Below the pieces are notes generated by a model. That model had not been told where the DNA came from. It saw only the letters and a list, made by a program, of their open reading frames with translations, and did not search any database. Source: Phenylobacterium sp. (lineage in GTDB: Bacteria; Pseudomonadota; Alphaproteobacteria; Caulobacterales; Caulobacteraceae). Taken from it: a stretch of 64,000 bases of DNA. Every line of letters starts with the position of its first letter. Position 1 is the first letter of the stretch. The position numbers and the translations under genes are program-made. This document shows, one piece after another, positions 23,663-32,295 of the stretch. The stretch spans positions 124,001 through 188,000 of the forward strand of contig NZ_SSMX01000046.1 of the NCBI RefSeq assembly GCF_004799515.1. Direction: 5' to 3'.

Positions 23663-24999
23663 GTCTCGTTCGCGACCCGGCGCCAACTCGGCGGGTCAAG
23701 GGCGGCGTAGAGAAGGCCGACCATCGCCGCCAGATCCACCAGGTAGAGGTAGCGGTAGTCGCAGGCCACCGAGATCACCGCGAAGCTGGCGGCGAACAGC
23801 AGGCTGCCGGCGAGGAGGCCGATCACTGCAATGTCCGCCGGCGCACGGCGGCGCGACAGCCAGAGGATCAGCGCCAGGCTGACCACGGCCCAGGTCAGGT
23901 GCGAGAACACCGGCGTGCCGAAGAAGCGCCGCGCATAGGCCATGACGCCCTTATTCTGCGGACTGACGCCGCCCAGGATGTCGAGGTCGGCGATCTGGTC
24001 CGCCGGCCCGATCACGCCCACCTGCACCGGCAGGCAAGCCTCCAGCTTCGGCGTCAGGAAAGTCCAGCGGAAGACGTCGGCCCGCTGCAGGGCGTAGGCC
24101 GCCGGATAATGGATTACAATCCGCCGCCACTGGGCGCCGATCGCCTGGGCCGGGACGTGCCAGAGGGTGCGGCGGAAGGCCGGGTCGCTGTCCAGGGTGT
24201 CGACCCGGCTGGGGTCATAGACGGCGGGCCCCTGCCGCTCGATCAGGTCCGCGGCGGCCGGGTCGGCCTTGGCGATCTCCTTCAGCTTCAGGCCGGGGTG
24301 GTGCGCCTTGGCGCCCACGATGTCGTAGTGCTGCAGCACGCGGACGCCGAGGTCGGCTTTCAGGGTCGGCGAGCTCTGGGGCGGCTGGGCCAGGCGGTTG
24401 AGGCCGAACGCCAGGACGACCACCGCCGCCAGGCCGCCCAGGCCCCAGGCGACGCCGCGACGCCAAGCGCCGCTCCGTCCAGATCCCGTCGAGGCGATCC
24501 AGGCCAGCACCAGCGCCGCCGCGACCGCCACGATCAGCCCGTTCTGCCGCGCGAGCCCCGCCATCGCCAAGCAGACCATCGCGCCCAGGAGGGGTAGGAC
24601 GGGCGGTCTCGCCGCCCAGCGCTCGCCGGCGTGGGCCAGGAGGACGAAGCCCGCCACGCTGAGGTTGGCGAACAACACGTCGCGCCAGACGATGCCCTGG
24701 TAGATCAGGACCTGCGGCGTCAGCACCACCAGGGCGCCCAGGGCCACGGCGGCCCAGGTCGCGCGCGGCCGCAGCCGCGTCAGCGACATCAGGCTCAGGA
24801 ACAAGATGGCCGATGAGGCGGCAATGTAGAGGCCGGTCCCGGCCACCAGGTGGTCGAAGGGCTTCAGCACCCAGGAGGAGACCGCCGGCGCCCAGGTCTG
24901 GCGCACCCCGCTGCGCGCCTCGGTCAGCGACACCACCGAATCCAGCGACATCTGGCCGGGGACATTGACCGCCAGCGTCAGCAGGAGGCCCAGGAACAT
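23659..24999 (-). CDS. Polytopic membrane protein, GT-C-like
   Basis: A 446-residue integral membrane protein with about nine to ten hydrophobic segments and a long soluble loop (about 225-340). Landmarks are the first-loop region PGQMSLDSVVSLTEA, IYQGIVWRDVLFAN, LARQNGLI and a final ACDYRYLYLVDLAAM. The layout resembles GT-C membrane glycosyltransferases that use lipid-linked sugars, and the acidic DS near the first helix fits that, but no family is certain. It is paralogous to 25979-27361. ATG at 24997-24999 is the first methionine in a sensible place; TTG codons upstream (for instance L117 of the open frame, ~25068) could add a short cytoplasmic N-terminus like that of its paralogue. Confidence 0.75.
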   Translation of the reverse strand: MFLGLLLTLAVNVPGQMSLDSVVSLTEARSGVRQTWAPAVSSWVLKPFDHLVAGTGLYIAASSAILFLSLMSLTRLRPRATWAAVALGALVVLTPQVLIYQGIVWRDVLFANLSVAGFVLLAHAGERWAARPPVLPLLGAMVCLAMAGLARQNGLIVAVAAALVLAWIASTGSGRSGAWRRGVAWGLGGLAAVVVLAFGLNRLAQPPQSSPTLKADLGVRVLQHYDIVGAKAHHPGLKLKEIAKADPAAADLIERQGPAVYDPSRVDTLDSDPAFRRTLWHVPAQAIGAQWRRIVIHYPAAYALQRADVFRWTFLTPKLEACLPVQVGVIGPADQIADLDILGGVSPQNKGVMAYARRFFGTPVFSHLTWAVVSLALILWLSRRRAPADIAVIGLLAGSLLFAASFAVISVACDYRYLYLVDLAAMVGLLYAALDPPSWRRVANET

Positions 25000-25220
25000 G
25001 GCCGCGCGGAAGGCTTCGCCCGCCCGGCCGCCGCCGACCTTCCCGCCTGTCTGGACCGCCTCGCTCAACGCCTGTTCCGTCCCCGCCAAGCCTTCCCATG
25101 TTAGGTAGAAGCCGGCCCTGGGCTTGGGAAGCGGCAATCGCGGTTCGCCGATAAACCGCTGGGGCGCCGGGCGCGGGCTTGCTAAGCCTGCCGCAAAGGG
25201 AACGCGAGGAGACGATCTGG

Positions 25221-26033
25221 ATGAGCGGCGCGCGCGACCTTGCGGCCTTGCTCGCCCGGTTCCCCAAGACCCGCCCGTCCCTGCCGCCCAAGCTGGCGGC
25301 GATCTACACCCAGTACTACCTGGCCAACCGCGGCGGCGAGACGCCGGCCTCGTCGTTGTCGCAGCGGCTGGAGGGCTGGCTGCACCGGCAGGTGGCCGCC
25401 GACGTGAAGGGCGCAATGGACCCCGGCGCGACCCTGGAGCTGGGCGCGGGAACCCTGAACCAGATGGCCTATGAGCCCTCGGGCGGGGCCTACGACATCA
25501 TCGAGCCCTTCCAGGCGCTGTTCGCCGACTCGCGCTGGCTGGGCGGGGTGCGCGACGCCTTCGCCGACATCCGCGACGTGCCCGTAGGCCGCACCTACCA
25601 GCGGATCACCAGCATCGCCTCGCTGGAGCACATCTGCGACCTGCCCTTCGTCCTGGCCCGCGCCGCGCGGCTCCTGGCGCCGGGCGGGACCCTGCGCGCG
25701 GCCATCCCCAGCGAGGGCGGCCTGCTCTGGAAGCTGGGCTGGATGGCCACCACGGGCCTGGAGTTCCGCGTCCGCCACGGTTTCGACTACGGCCTCCTGA
25801 TGGCCCACGAGCACGTCAACGACGCCCGCGAGATCGAAATCCTGGTGCGGGCCCTGTTCGAGGAGGTCGAGGTGAAGAGCTTCGGCCTCGGCCGCCAGCT
25901 GTCGCTCTACCGCTTCCTGGCCGCCCGCAAGCCGCGCCTGGATGTGGCCGCCGACTGGGAAGCCCGTTTCATCGGGGCTCAGCCGGCGGCGGGCGCCTTG
26001 CGCCGGGGCCAGGGCGGATCGACGGCGGCGTAG
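25221..26033 (+). CDS. SAM-dependent methyltransferase
   Basis: A 270-residue class I methyltransferase: motif I TLELGAGTLNQ (71-81), acidic IIEP after strand two, ITSIASLEHICDLP, and LLAPGGTLRAAIP after motif III. The substrate is unknown; a glycan O-methyltransferase is likely from context. ATG at 25221 is preceded by AGGAG at suitable spacing and replaces an in-frame upstream ATG (25179). Its 3' end overlaps the convergent membrane-protein gene by 55 bases. Confidence 0.82.
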   Translation: MSGARDLAALLARFPKTRPSLPPKLAAIYTQYYLANRGGETPASSLSQRLEGWLHRQVAADVKGAMDPGATLELGAGTLNQMAYEPSGGAYDIIEPFQALFADSRWLGGVRDAFADIRDVPVGRTYQRITSIASLEHICDLPFVLARAARLLAPGGTLRAAIPSEGGLLWKLGWMATTGLEFRVRHGFDYGLLMAHEHVNDAREIEILVRALFEEVEVKSFGLGRQLSLYRFLAARKPRLDVAADWEARFIGAQPAAGALRRGQGGSTAA

Positions 26034-27361
26034 ACCAGGCCGGCGATGGCCGCGAGGTCGGTGAAGTAGAGGTAGCGGTAGTCGCAGGCGATGGAGATGA
26101 TGAAGAAACTCGACGCGAAGGCCGCGCCGGCCAGCTGCAGGGCGGCCATGGCGATGTCGCCCATCCCGCGCCGCCAGAGCAGCAGTCCGGCCAGGACCAG
26201 GGACACCGCCGCGTAGAAGGCGTGCGACATCACCGGAGTGTCCAGGAACCAGCTCGCATAGTTGGCCAGCATCACGTCGGACTGCACATAGCGGTGCTGT
26301 AGGCCGAGCGGCGCCATCTTCTCAGCCGGGGCGTCGACGCCCACGTAGATCGGCAGGCACCAGTCGACCACCGGCGGGGCGAACACCCAGCGGAAATCCT
26401 CCCAGCGGATCCGCAGGTAGAGCGCCGGATGCTTCAGGATCAGGTCGAACCACTGCTTGGAGAAGGCCGCGTCGGAGAGCTTGTCGAGACCGTCCTGCAT
26501 GACCGTGTCACGGTCCATGAAATCCACCCGGCGGCCGGAGTAGTCCGGCTTGGCGCGCTTACGGACGATGGCGGTGGCGGCGGGGTTGGCGGCGGCCAGG
26601 ATGTCGGTGCGGTAGGTGGGATCGAGGGCGACGGCGCCCACCAGGTCATAGCTCTGGACGATCCGCACCCCGGTGCCGATCGCATTGTCGTTGGGCGCCT
26701 TGGGCGGCTCGGAGAGCAGGGTCTCGGCTTGGCCCACGACCACCAGGGCGACCAGGGCGCCGAGGCCCCAGACGATGCCGCGCCGCCAGCGTCCGCGCGC
26801 GGCGATCGCCCCCAGCGCCAGGGCGGCGAAGGCGCCGGCGATCAGGCCGTTCTGGCGCACCTGATCGCCCGCCGCCATCAGCACCAGGGCCGCCGTCAGC
26901 AGCGCCCAGCGGCGCGCACGGTCGTCCCAGAGGCGGCCGGCGTGGCCGATCATCACGAAGCCCGCCACCGCGCAGTTGGCGAACATCACGTCCTTCCAGA
27001 CGATGCCCTGGTAGACGGCGAGTTGCGGGGTCAGCACCGCCGCCGCCGCCGCAAAGGGCGCGAGCCAGCTCACCCGCGGACGCAGGTCGGCCATGGCCGC
27101 CAGGCTGCCGAACAAGAGCGCCGCGCTCACCATCACATAGAGCGAGGTCCCGGGGATGAACCCGTCGAAGAAGCCCAGCACCCAGGCGTAGAGCGCCGGT
27201 CCCCAGGTCTCGCGGATGTGGAAATGGCCCTCGTAGAGCTGGGCCACGGAATCATAGGAAAGGTGCCCGGGCAGGTTCGCGCCCAGCATGCCGACCAGGC
27301 CGACCGCCAGCACCGCGCGCAGGGCGGCGCGGGCGCTGATCTTTGTCTCCAGCCCAAGCAT
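25979..27361 (-). CDS. Polytopic membrane protein, GT-C-like (paralogue)
   Basis: A 460-residue membrane protein with the same plan as 23659-24999: PGHLSYDSVAQLYEG near the first loop, YQGIVWKDVMFANCAVAGF, VRQNGLIAGAF, a soluble loop with YDLVGAVALDPTYRT, and ACDYRYLYFTDLAAIAGLVYAAVDPP at the end. ATG at 27359-27361 (MLGLETKISARAAL) puts a short basic tail before helix one; the longer open frame upstream lacks similarity. Function is unknown; a lipid-linked-sugar glycosyltransferase or polymer-assembly role is inferred from fold and neighbours. It diverges from the GNAT gene with 115 bases between starts. Confidence 0.75.
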   Translation of the reverse strand: MLGLETKISARAALRAVLAVGLVGMLGANLPGHLSYDSVAQLYEGHFHIRETWGPALYAWVLGFFDGFIPGTSLYVMVSAALLFGSLAAMADLRPRVSWLAPFAAAAAVLTPQLAVYQGIVWKDVMFANCAVAGFVMIGHAGRLWDDRARRWALLTAALVLMAAGDQVRQNGLIAGAFAALALGAIAARGRWRRGIVWGLGALVALVVVGQAETLLSEPPKAPNDNAIGTGVRIVQSYDLVGAVALDPTYRTDILAAANPAATAIVRKRAKPDYSGRRVDFMDRDTVMQDGLDKLSDAAFSKQWFDLILKHPALYLRIRWEDFRWVFAPPVVDWCLPIYVGVDAPAEKMAPLGLQHRYVQSDVMLANYASWFLDTPVMSHAFYAAVSLVLAGLLLWRRGMGDIAMAALQLAGAAFASSFFIISIACDYRYLYFTDLAAIAGLVYAAVDPPWPRRKAPAAG

Positions 27362-27476
27362 GCGCCCGCCAAAATCCTTCTTATCCCCGAGGTTTAGGTA
27401 CGGCGCGCCTTGCCGAATGAGAAGCGAAAAGGCGGGCTCGCTTGGCGCGCCCGGCCAATCGTGTTGAGTTGCCGCC

Positions 27477-28325
27477 ATGACCGCCGAGGCGCTCTCAATC
27501 CGGCCGGCTGGGACCGCGCCCGCCCAGCTGGAAGCCTATTCGCGCCTCCTGAACGCGGCCTTCGCCACCGAGAGCTTTTCGCCCGCCGCCCTGGCCTGGC
27601 GCTACCGGGACAATCCGGCCGGCGCGGTGGTGGGCGCCGACGCCTGGGACGGCGAGCGGCTGGCGGCCCACTACGTGACCTGCCCGCTGGAGGCGCGGAT
27701 CGACGGCCAGGCCGTGCGCGGCCTGCTGTCGCTCAACACCGCGACCCATCCCGACTACCAGGGCCGCGGCCTGTTCACGAAACTGGCGGAGGCGGCGTAC
27801 GCGAGGGGCGCGGAGAGCGGCTATGGCTTCGTCATCGGCGTCGCCAACGCCAACTCGACGCCGGGCTTCCTGCGACGGCTGGCCTTTCAGCACGTGGGCG
27901 CGCTGCACGCCGGGATCATGGCGCGCCTGCCGCGACGCTTCTCCGACGCCACGCCGCAGTACGCCGGCGCCTGGCGCGACGAAACCCTCGCCTGGCGCTT
28001 GGCCAACCCCGGCGGCCGCTATGTCGCCGCCCGGCGGGGCGAACTGACCGCCGTCTGGGCCAAGACCCATCTGCCTTTCGTGCGCTGCGCGGCGCTGCTG
28101 CCGGGACATCCGGCGACCGGCGTGGCGGGCGCGCCGCCCTGCGCCAGCCTGTTCCTGGGCCTGGAGCCCAGGATGTCGCTGGGCCGCCAGGGTTTCCTGG
28201 CCATTCCCGACCGCCTTAGGCCCTCGCCGCTAAACCTGATCTGGCGGGCTCTGGGCGAAACCGCCCCCGCCGCGTTAAGAGCCGACGCCGTGGCGCTCAA
28301 CTTCCTGGACTTCGACCCCTACTGA
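27477..28325 (+). CDS. GNAT-family N-acetyltransferase
   Basis: The 282-residue protein has the acetyl-CoA pyrophosphate loop HPDYQGRGLFTKL (91-103) after strand LLSLNTAT, and a VANANSTPGFLRRLAF helix typical of GNAT motif B. It is longer than a minimal GNAT; the C-terminal ~110 residues lack a recognisable domain. It likely acetylates an amino sugar or amine. It is followed one base later by the PIG-L deacetylase gene, so acetylation and deacetylation are co-expressed. Confidence 0.82.
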   Translation: MTAEALSIRPAGTAPAQLEAYSRLLNAAFATESFSPAALAWRYRDNPAGAVVGADAWDGERLAAHYVTCPLEARIDGQAVRGLLSLNTATHPDYQGRGLFTKLAEAAYARGAESGYGFVIGVANANSTPGFLRRLAFQHVGALHAGIMARLPRRFSDATPQYAGAWRDETLAWRLANPGGRYVAARRGELTAVWAKTHLPFVRCAALLPGHPATGVAGAPPCASLFLGLEPRMSLGRQGFLAIPDRLRPSPLNLIWRALGETAPAALRADAVALNFLDFDPY

Positions 28326-28326
28326 C

Positions 28327-29076
28327 ATGACCGTCGTCTACATCTTCGCCCACTTCGACGACGAGTACTGCGCCCTGCCGCTGGTGAAGGCCGCCGTGGC
28401 GGCGGGCGAGGACCAGATGTTCCTCTACGTCGCCGACTACCGGGCGCCGGAGCTCGCGGCCACGCGCCACGCCGAGACCCGCGTCCTGCTGCGGCGCCTG
28501 GGCGTCGACCCGGCCCGCGCGGTTCACGTCGGCGCCGGGACCGGGGCGCAGGACGGGGCGGTGCACAAGGCGCTCGCGCCCGCCCACGCGGCGATCGAGG
28601 CGGCGCTAAAGGGCGTCGAGGTCTCGAAGATCGTCTGCACCGCCTGGGAAGGCGGCCACATGGACCACGACATGTGCGCGCTCCTGGCCTGCGAGGTCGC
28701 CGCAGCGCGGGGTTGGCCGCCCATCGAGACCGTCAGCCTCTACAACGGCCCACGCCTGCCGGGCTGGCTCTACCACGGCGCCTCGCCCCTGCCGCAGAAC
28801 GGGCCGGTGCGGCGGGTGCGCCAATCCTTCCGCGAATGGCTGACCTGGATGGGGCTGGTGACGGTGTTCCCTTCGCAGACCAAAACCTGGCTGGGCCTCT
28901 GGCCGGCGATGTTCTGGAGCTACGCGCGGCGCGGCTTCGGGGTGCAGACCCTGGACCCGGCGCGCATCCGCGAGCGGCCGCATCCCGGCAGCCTGTTCTA
29001 CGAACGGATGTTCAAGGTGCCCTACGACGAGGTGCGGGCCGCCGCCGACGCTTTCCTCAGCCGCCGGTCGGCCTGA
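28327..29076 (+). CDS. PIG-L/LmbE-family deacetylase
   Basis: A 249-residue zinc hydrolase with the hallmark AHFDDE (8-13) and GGHMDHD (109-115), giving His9, Asp12 and His111/His114 as metal or catalytic residues. The family removes N-acetyl groups from GlcNAc-linked lipids, mycothiol precursors and similar substrates. Here it could deacetylate a glycan or lipid-linked GlcNAc. The ATG follows the GNAT stop after one base. The 3' end overlaps the convergent EamA-like gene by 20 bases. Confidence 0.87.
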   Translation: MTVVYIFAHFDDEYCALPLVKAAVAAGEDQMFLYVADYRAPELAATRHAETRVLLRRLGVDPARAVHVGAGTGAQDGAVHKALAPAHAAIEAALKGVEVSKIVCTAWEGGHMDHDMCALLACEVAAARGWPPIETVSLYNGPRLPGWLYHGASPLPQNGPVRRVRQSFREWLTWMGLVTVFPSQTKTWLGLWPAMFWSYARRGFGVQTLDPARIRERPHPGSLFYERMFKVPYDEVRAAADAFLSRRSA

Positions 29077-29434
29077 GGCCCTGGCCCTGCATGATCACCG
29101 CGAAGCCCGCCAGCATCAGCAGATAGCCCAGCGCGAATCGCCAATCGAGCGGCTCTTTGAACACCAGCCAGGCCACCAGCGGCACCAGGCCCGAGCCCAC
29201 GATGGAGAAGGCGTAGGCCAGCGACAGCGGCACCCGCGTCAGGATGTAGAACCAGAACAGCGCCGTCAGCCCATACCAGGCGAAGGCCCCGATCAGCGGC
29301 AGGTTGGTGACCAGCCGCAGCAGGAGCGGCCCGGTCATCCGCGCATTGGTCACCGCGGCGAACTTGAACAGGGTCTGGCCCACCGGCAGGGCGAGCGAGA
29401 AGCCGGCGCAGAGGGCGGCGTCCTTGAGGTTCAC
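29057..29434 (-). CDS. Small EamA/SMR-like membrane transporter (ArnE/ArnF-like)
   Basis: A 125-residue protein with four hydrophobic helices (about 8-25, 42-64, 72-92, 98-117), the size and layout of half-size EamA/SMR proteins such as ArnE/ArnF that flip undecaprenyl-phosphate sugars. LAYAFSIVGSGLVPLVAWLVF and the final helix fit this family. The GTG start at 29432-29434 overlaps the TGA of the polyprenyl glycosyltransferase gene upstream (GTGA). Together the pair suggests loading of a sugar on undecaprenyl phosphate and its transfer across the inner membrane. Confidence 0.78.
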   Translation of the reverse strand: MNLKDAALCAGFSLALPVGQTLFKFAAVTNARMTGPLLLRLVTNLPLIGAFAWYGLTALFWFYILTRVPLSLAYAFSIVGSGLVPLVAWLVFKEPLDWRFALGYLLMLAGFAVIMQGQGLRPTGG

Positions 29435-30510
29435 GCGGCGGCCTCCTCGGCTTCCATCCGCACCACCGTGCGCAGGTAGGGGTGGATCGGCCGGCCGGGC
29501 ACGTTCAGCACATCGAAGTTCATCGCCTGCATCAGGAGCTGCGCGCCCAGCATGATCGGCAGGGCCGCGGCCATGACCACGCCGGCTGACGCCGGCTGGC
29601 CGTGCTGGTGGCTGGCCAGGTACTGCAGGCCGTAAACCACCCCGAACACCAGGGAGATCAGGCCGAAAACCAGTTCCAGGCTGGCGGCGTTGAAGTCGCG
29701 CACGAAGTACTGGCCCAGCACCCGCTGGAAGAAGTTGGTGGCGTGCTTGAGCGCGAAGGGCCCGACGATGGCCCCGACCCTGAGGTTGGAGACCTCGCCG
29801 CCGTAGCGGGCCGGCATGGGCACGTCGCGCACCACCGCCCGGAGCGTGCCCAGGTGGTAGAGCAGGTCGGTCTCGAAGAAGAAGCGCTGCGACACCCGCT
29901 TCTCGATCGCCATGCGCGCCACCTGCGCCTCGATGGCGGTGTAGCCGTTGGTGGGGTCGAAGATGTTCCAGTAGCCGGTGGAGAGCTTGGCCGCGAAGCT
30001 GAGCGCGGCGTTGCCGAACACCCGCACGGTGGGCATCGACGCCAGGTGGCTGATCGAGGTGAAGCGGTTGCCCTTGGCGTAGTCGGCCTCGCCCAAAAGG
30101 ATCGGGGCCACCAGGTGGGCCATGTAGCCCAGGTCCATCTGGTCGTCGCCGTCGACCTTGACCAGCACCTGGCCGCCACGGGCGATGGCCTCGCGGTAGC
30201 CGGCCATGGTGGCGCCGCCGACGCCCTGGTTCTGGGCCAGCTTGACCACCACCACCCTGGGGTCGGTGACGTTCTGCTCGATCAGCTCCCCGGACTTCTC
30301 GGGGCAGGCGTCGTCAACGCAGACGATGCCCTCGACCCACGCCGGCGCCTTGGCGATGACGTCCAGGATATGGGCCCGGACCTTGTAGCAGGGCACCACC
30401 AACCAGATACCGGCGCCTTCCAGGGTCGGCGCCGGCGCCCGCAGGAAGCGCCGCCGCTCCTCGGCAGGCTGGGCCGCGCCCCGCGTGCTATTCTCGATGG
30501 GCGACGCCAT
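29431..30510 (-). CDS. Polyprenyl-phosphate glycosyltransferase (GT2, DPM1/GtrB-like)
   Basis: The 359-residue protein has the GT2 core LVVPCYKV (38-45), VCVDDACPEKSG and the metal motif KVDGDDQMD (118-126), then two C-terminal membrane helices (about 285-305 and 320-342). This arrangement matches GtrB/ArnC/dolichyl-phosphate mannose synthase enzymes that transfer a sugar to undecaprenyl phosphate. ATG at 30508-30510 is chosen because the open frame upstream reads as non-conserved. It is coupled to the small EamA-like flippase candidate and diverges from wzm with 139 bases between starts; that gap contains a 10-base palindrome AGGCTAGCCT (30594-30603) but no clear promoter. Confidence 0.87.
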   Translation of the reverse strand: MASPIENSTRGAAQPAEERRRFLRAPAPTLEGAGIWLVVPCYKVRAHILDVIAKAPAWVEGIVCVDDACPEKSGELIEQNVTDPRVVVVKLAQNQGVGGATMAGYREAIARGGQVLVKVDGDDQMDLGYMAHLVAPILLGEADYAKGNRFTSISHLASMPTVRVFGNAALSFAAKLSTGYWNIFDPTNGYTAIEAQVARMAIEKRVSQRFFFETDLLYHLGTLRAVVRDVPMPARYGGEVSNLRVGAIVGPFALKHATNFFQRVLGQYFVRDFNAASLELVFGLISLVFGVVYGLQYLASHQHGQPASAGVVMAAALPIMLGAQLLMQAMNFDVLNVPGRPIHPYLRTVVRMEAEEAAA

Positions 30511-30649
30511 GCCCCCGGCTAACACGCCGGCGGGCGGGTGGCAAAACGGGTATGCCCTGAGGGCGGCGTCAGGCGCCGTCCTTGCGCCGCAATAGGCTAG
30601 CCTGTTAGGAGCGCGCCTTCGCGGGGCGCCCAGCCCTTCCAGGACGCTT

Positions 30650-31482
30650 ATGACCACCGCCACCCACATGCTTCGGACCGGACGGCGCGGCGCGCTGTTC
30701 GAGTACCAGATGGCGTTTCGGGACCTGCGCGCGTCGGTGGAGCGAATCGACCTGGCCTGGTCGCTGGCCTGGCACGACGTCGTTTCCCGCTACCGCGGCT
30801 CGATCCTGGGGCCGTTGTGGATCACGCTGTCCATGGGCCTGATGGTGCTGGGGATCGGCGTCCTCTACGGCGAGCTGTTCCGTGTGCCGTTGCACGAGTT
30901 CATGCCCTTCGTGGCGCTCGGCATCGTCTTCTTCGGCGTCGTCACCGCCACGATCAACGAAGGCTGCGACACCTTCGTCCAGGCCGCCGGCATGCTGTCG
31001 CAGACCAGCCTGCCGATGTTCACCTTCATCTGGCGCACGGTGCTCAGGAACCTGATCAACCTGGCGCACCACATCGTCATCGTCCTGGCGGTGCTGGTCT
31101 ATTACGGCTTCTGGCGCATCGCGAACTATCCGGTCGCCCTGCTCGGGATCTTCTTCCTGATCGTCAACGTGGCCTGGATCTCCATGCTGGTGGCGATCAT
31201 TTCGGCGCGGTTCCGCGACATCCCGCAGATTGTGGCTTCGATCACCCAGTCCGCGGCGATCATGACGCCGGTCTTCTGGCTGCCGGACCGCATCCCGCCG
31301 CGTTATCACCTGATCCTCGACGCCAACCCGTTCTATCACCTGCTGCAGGCGGTCCGGGCGCCCCTGATGGGCCGGGGCGTCGAGCCGCACACCTTCGCCT
31401 TCCTGGCCGGCATGGCGGTGGTGGGCTGGGTCCTGGTCTTCAGCCTGTTCGCCAACACCCGCCGGCGGATCGTCCACTACCT

Positions 31483-31486
<4 letters not shown>
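30650..31486 (+). CDS. wzm: Polysaccharide ABC exporter, permease (Wzm)
   Basis: A 278-residue ABC-2 type permease with six predicted helices and the family elements WHDVVSRYRGSILGPLW near the N-terminus, ISARFRDIPQIV, and PVFWLPDRIP plus ANPFYHLLQAVRAPL near the C-terminus. Wzm forms the inner-membrane channel that exports a completed lipid-linked polysaccharide such as O-antigen. Its TGA overlaps the wzt ATG (ATGA), so both subunits are made together. Confidence 0.93.
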
Positions 31487-32232
<746 letters not shown>

Positions 32233-32295
32233 ATTGCGGCGCGAAGCCAACCCCTGATAGACCGCTGCTGGGCAGCGGGGCCGCTAGGTATCGCC

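Noticed and set aside
30594..30603. AGGCTAGCCT palindrome between the divergent GT2 and wzm genes
   Set aside because: Ten-base palindromes are common in GC-rich DNA and no promoter boxes align with it.
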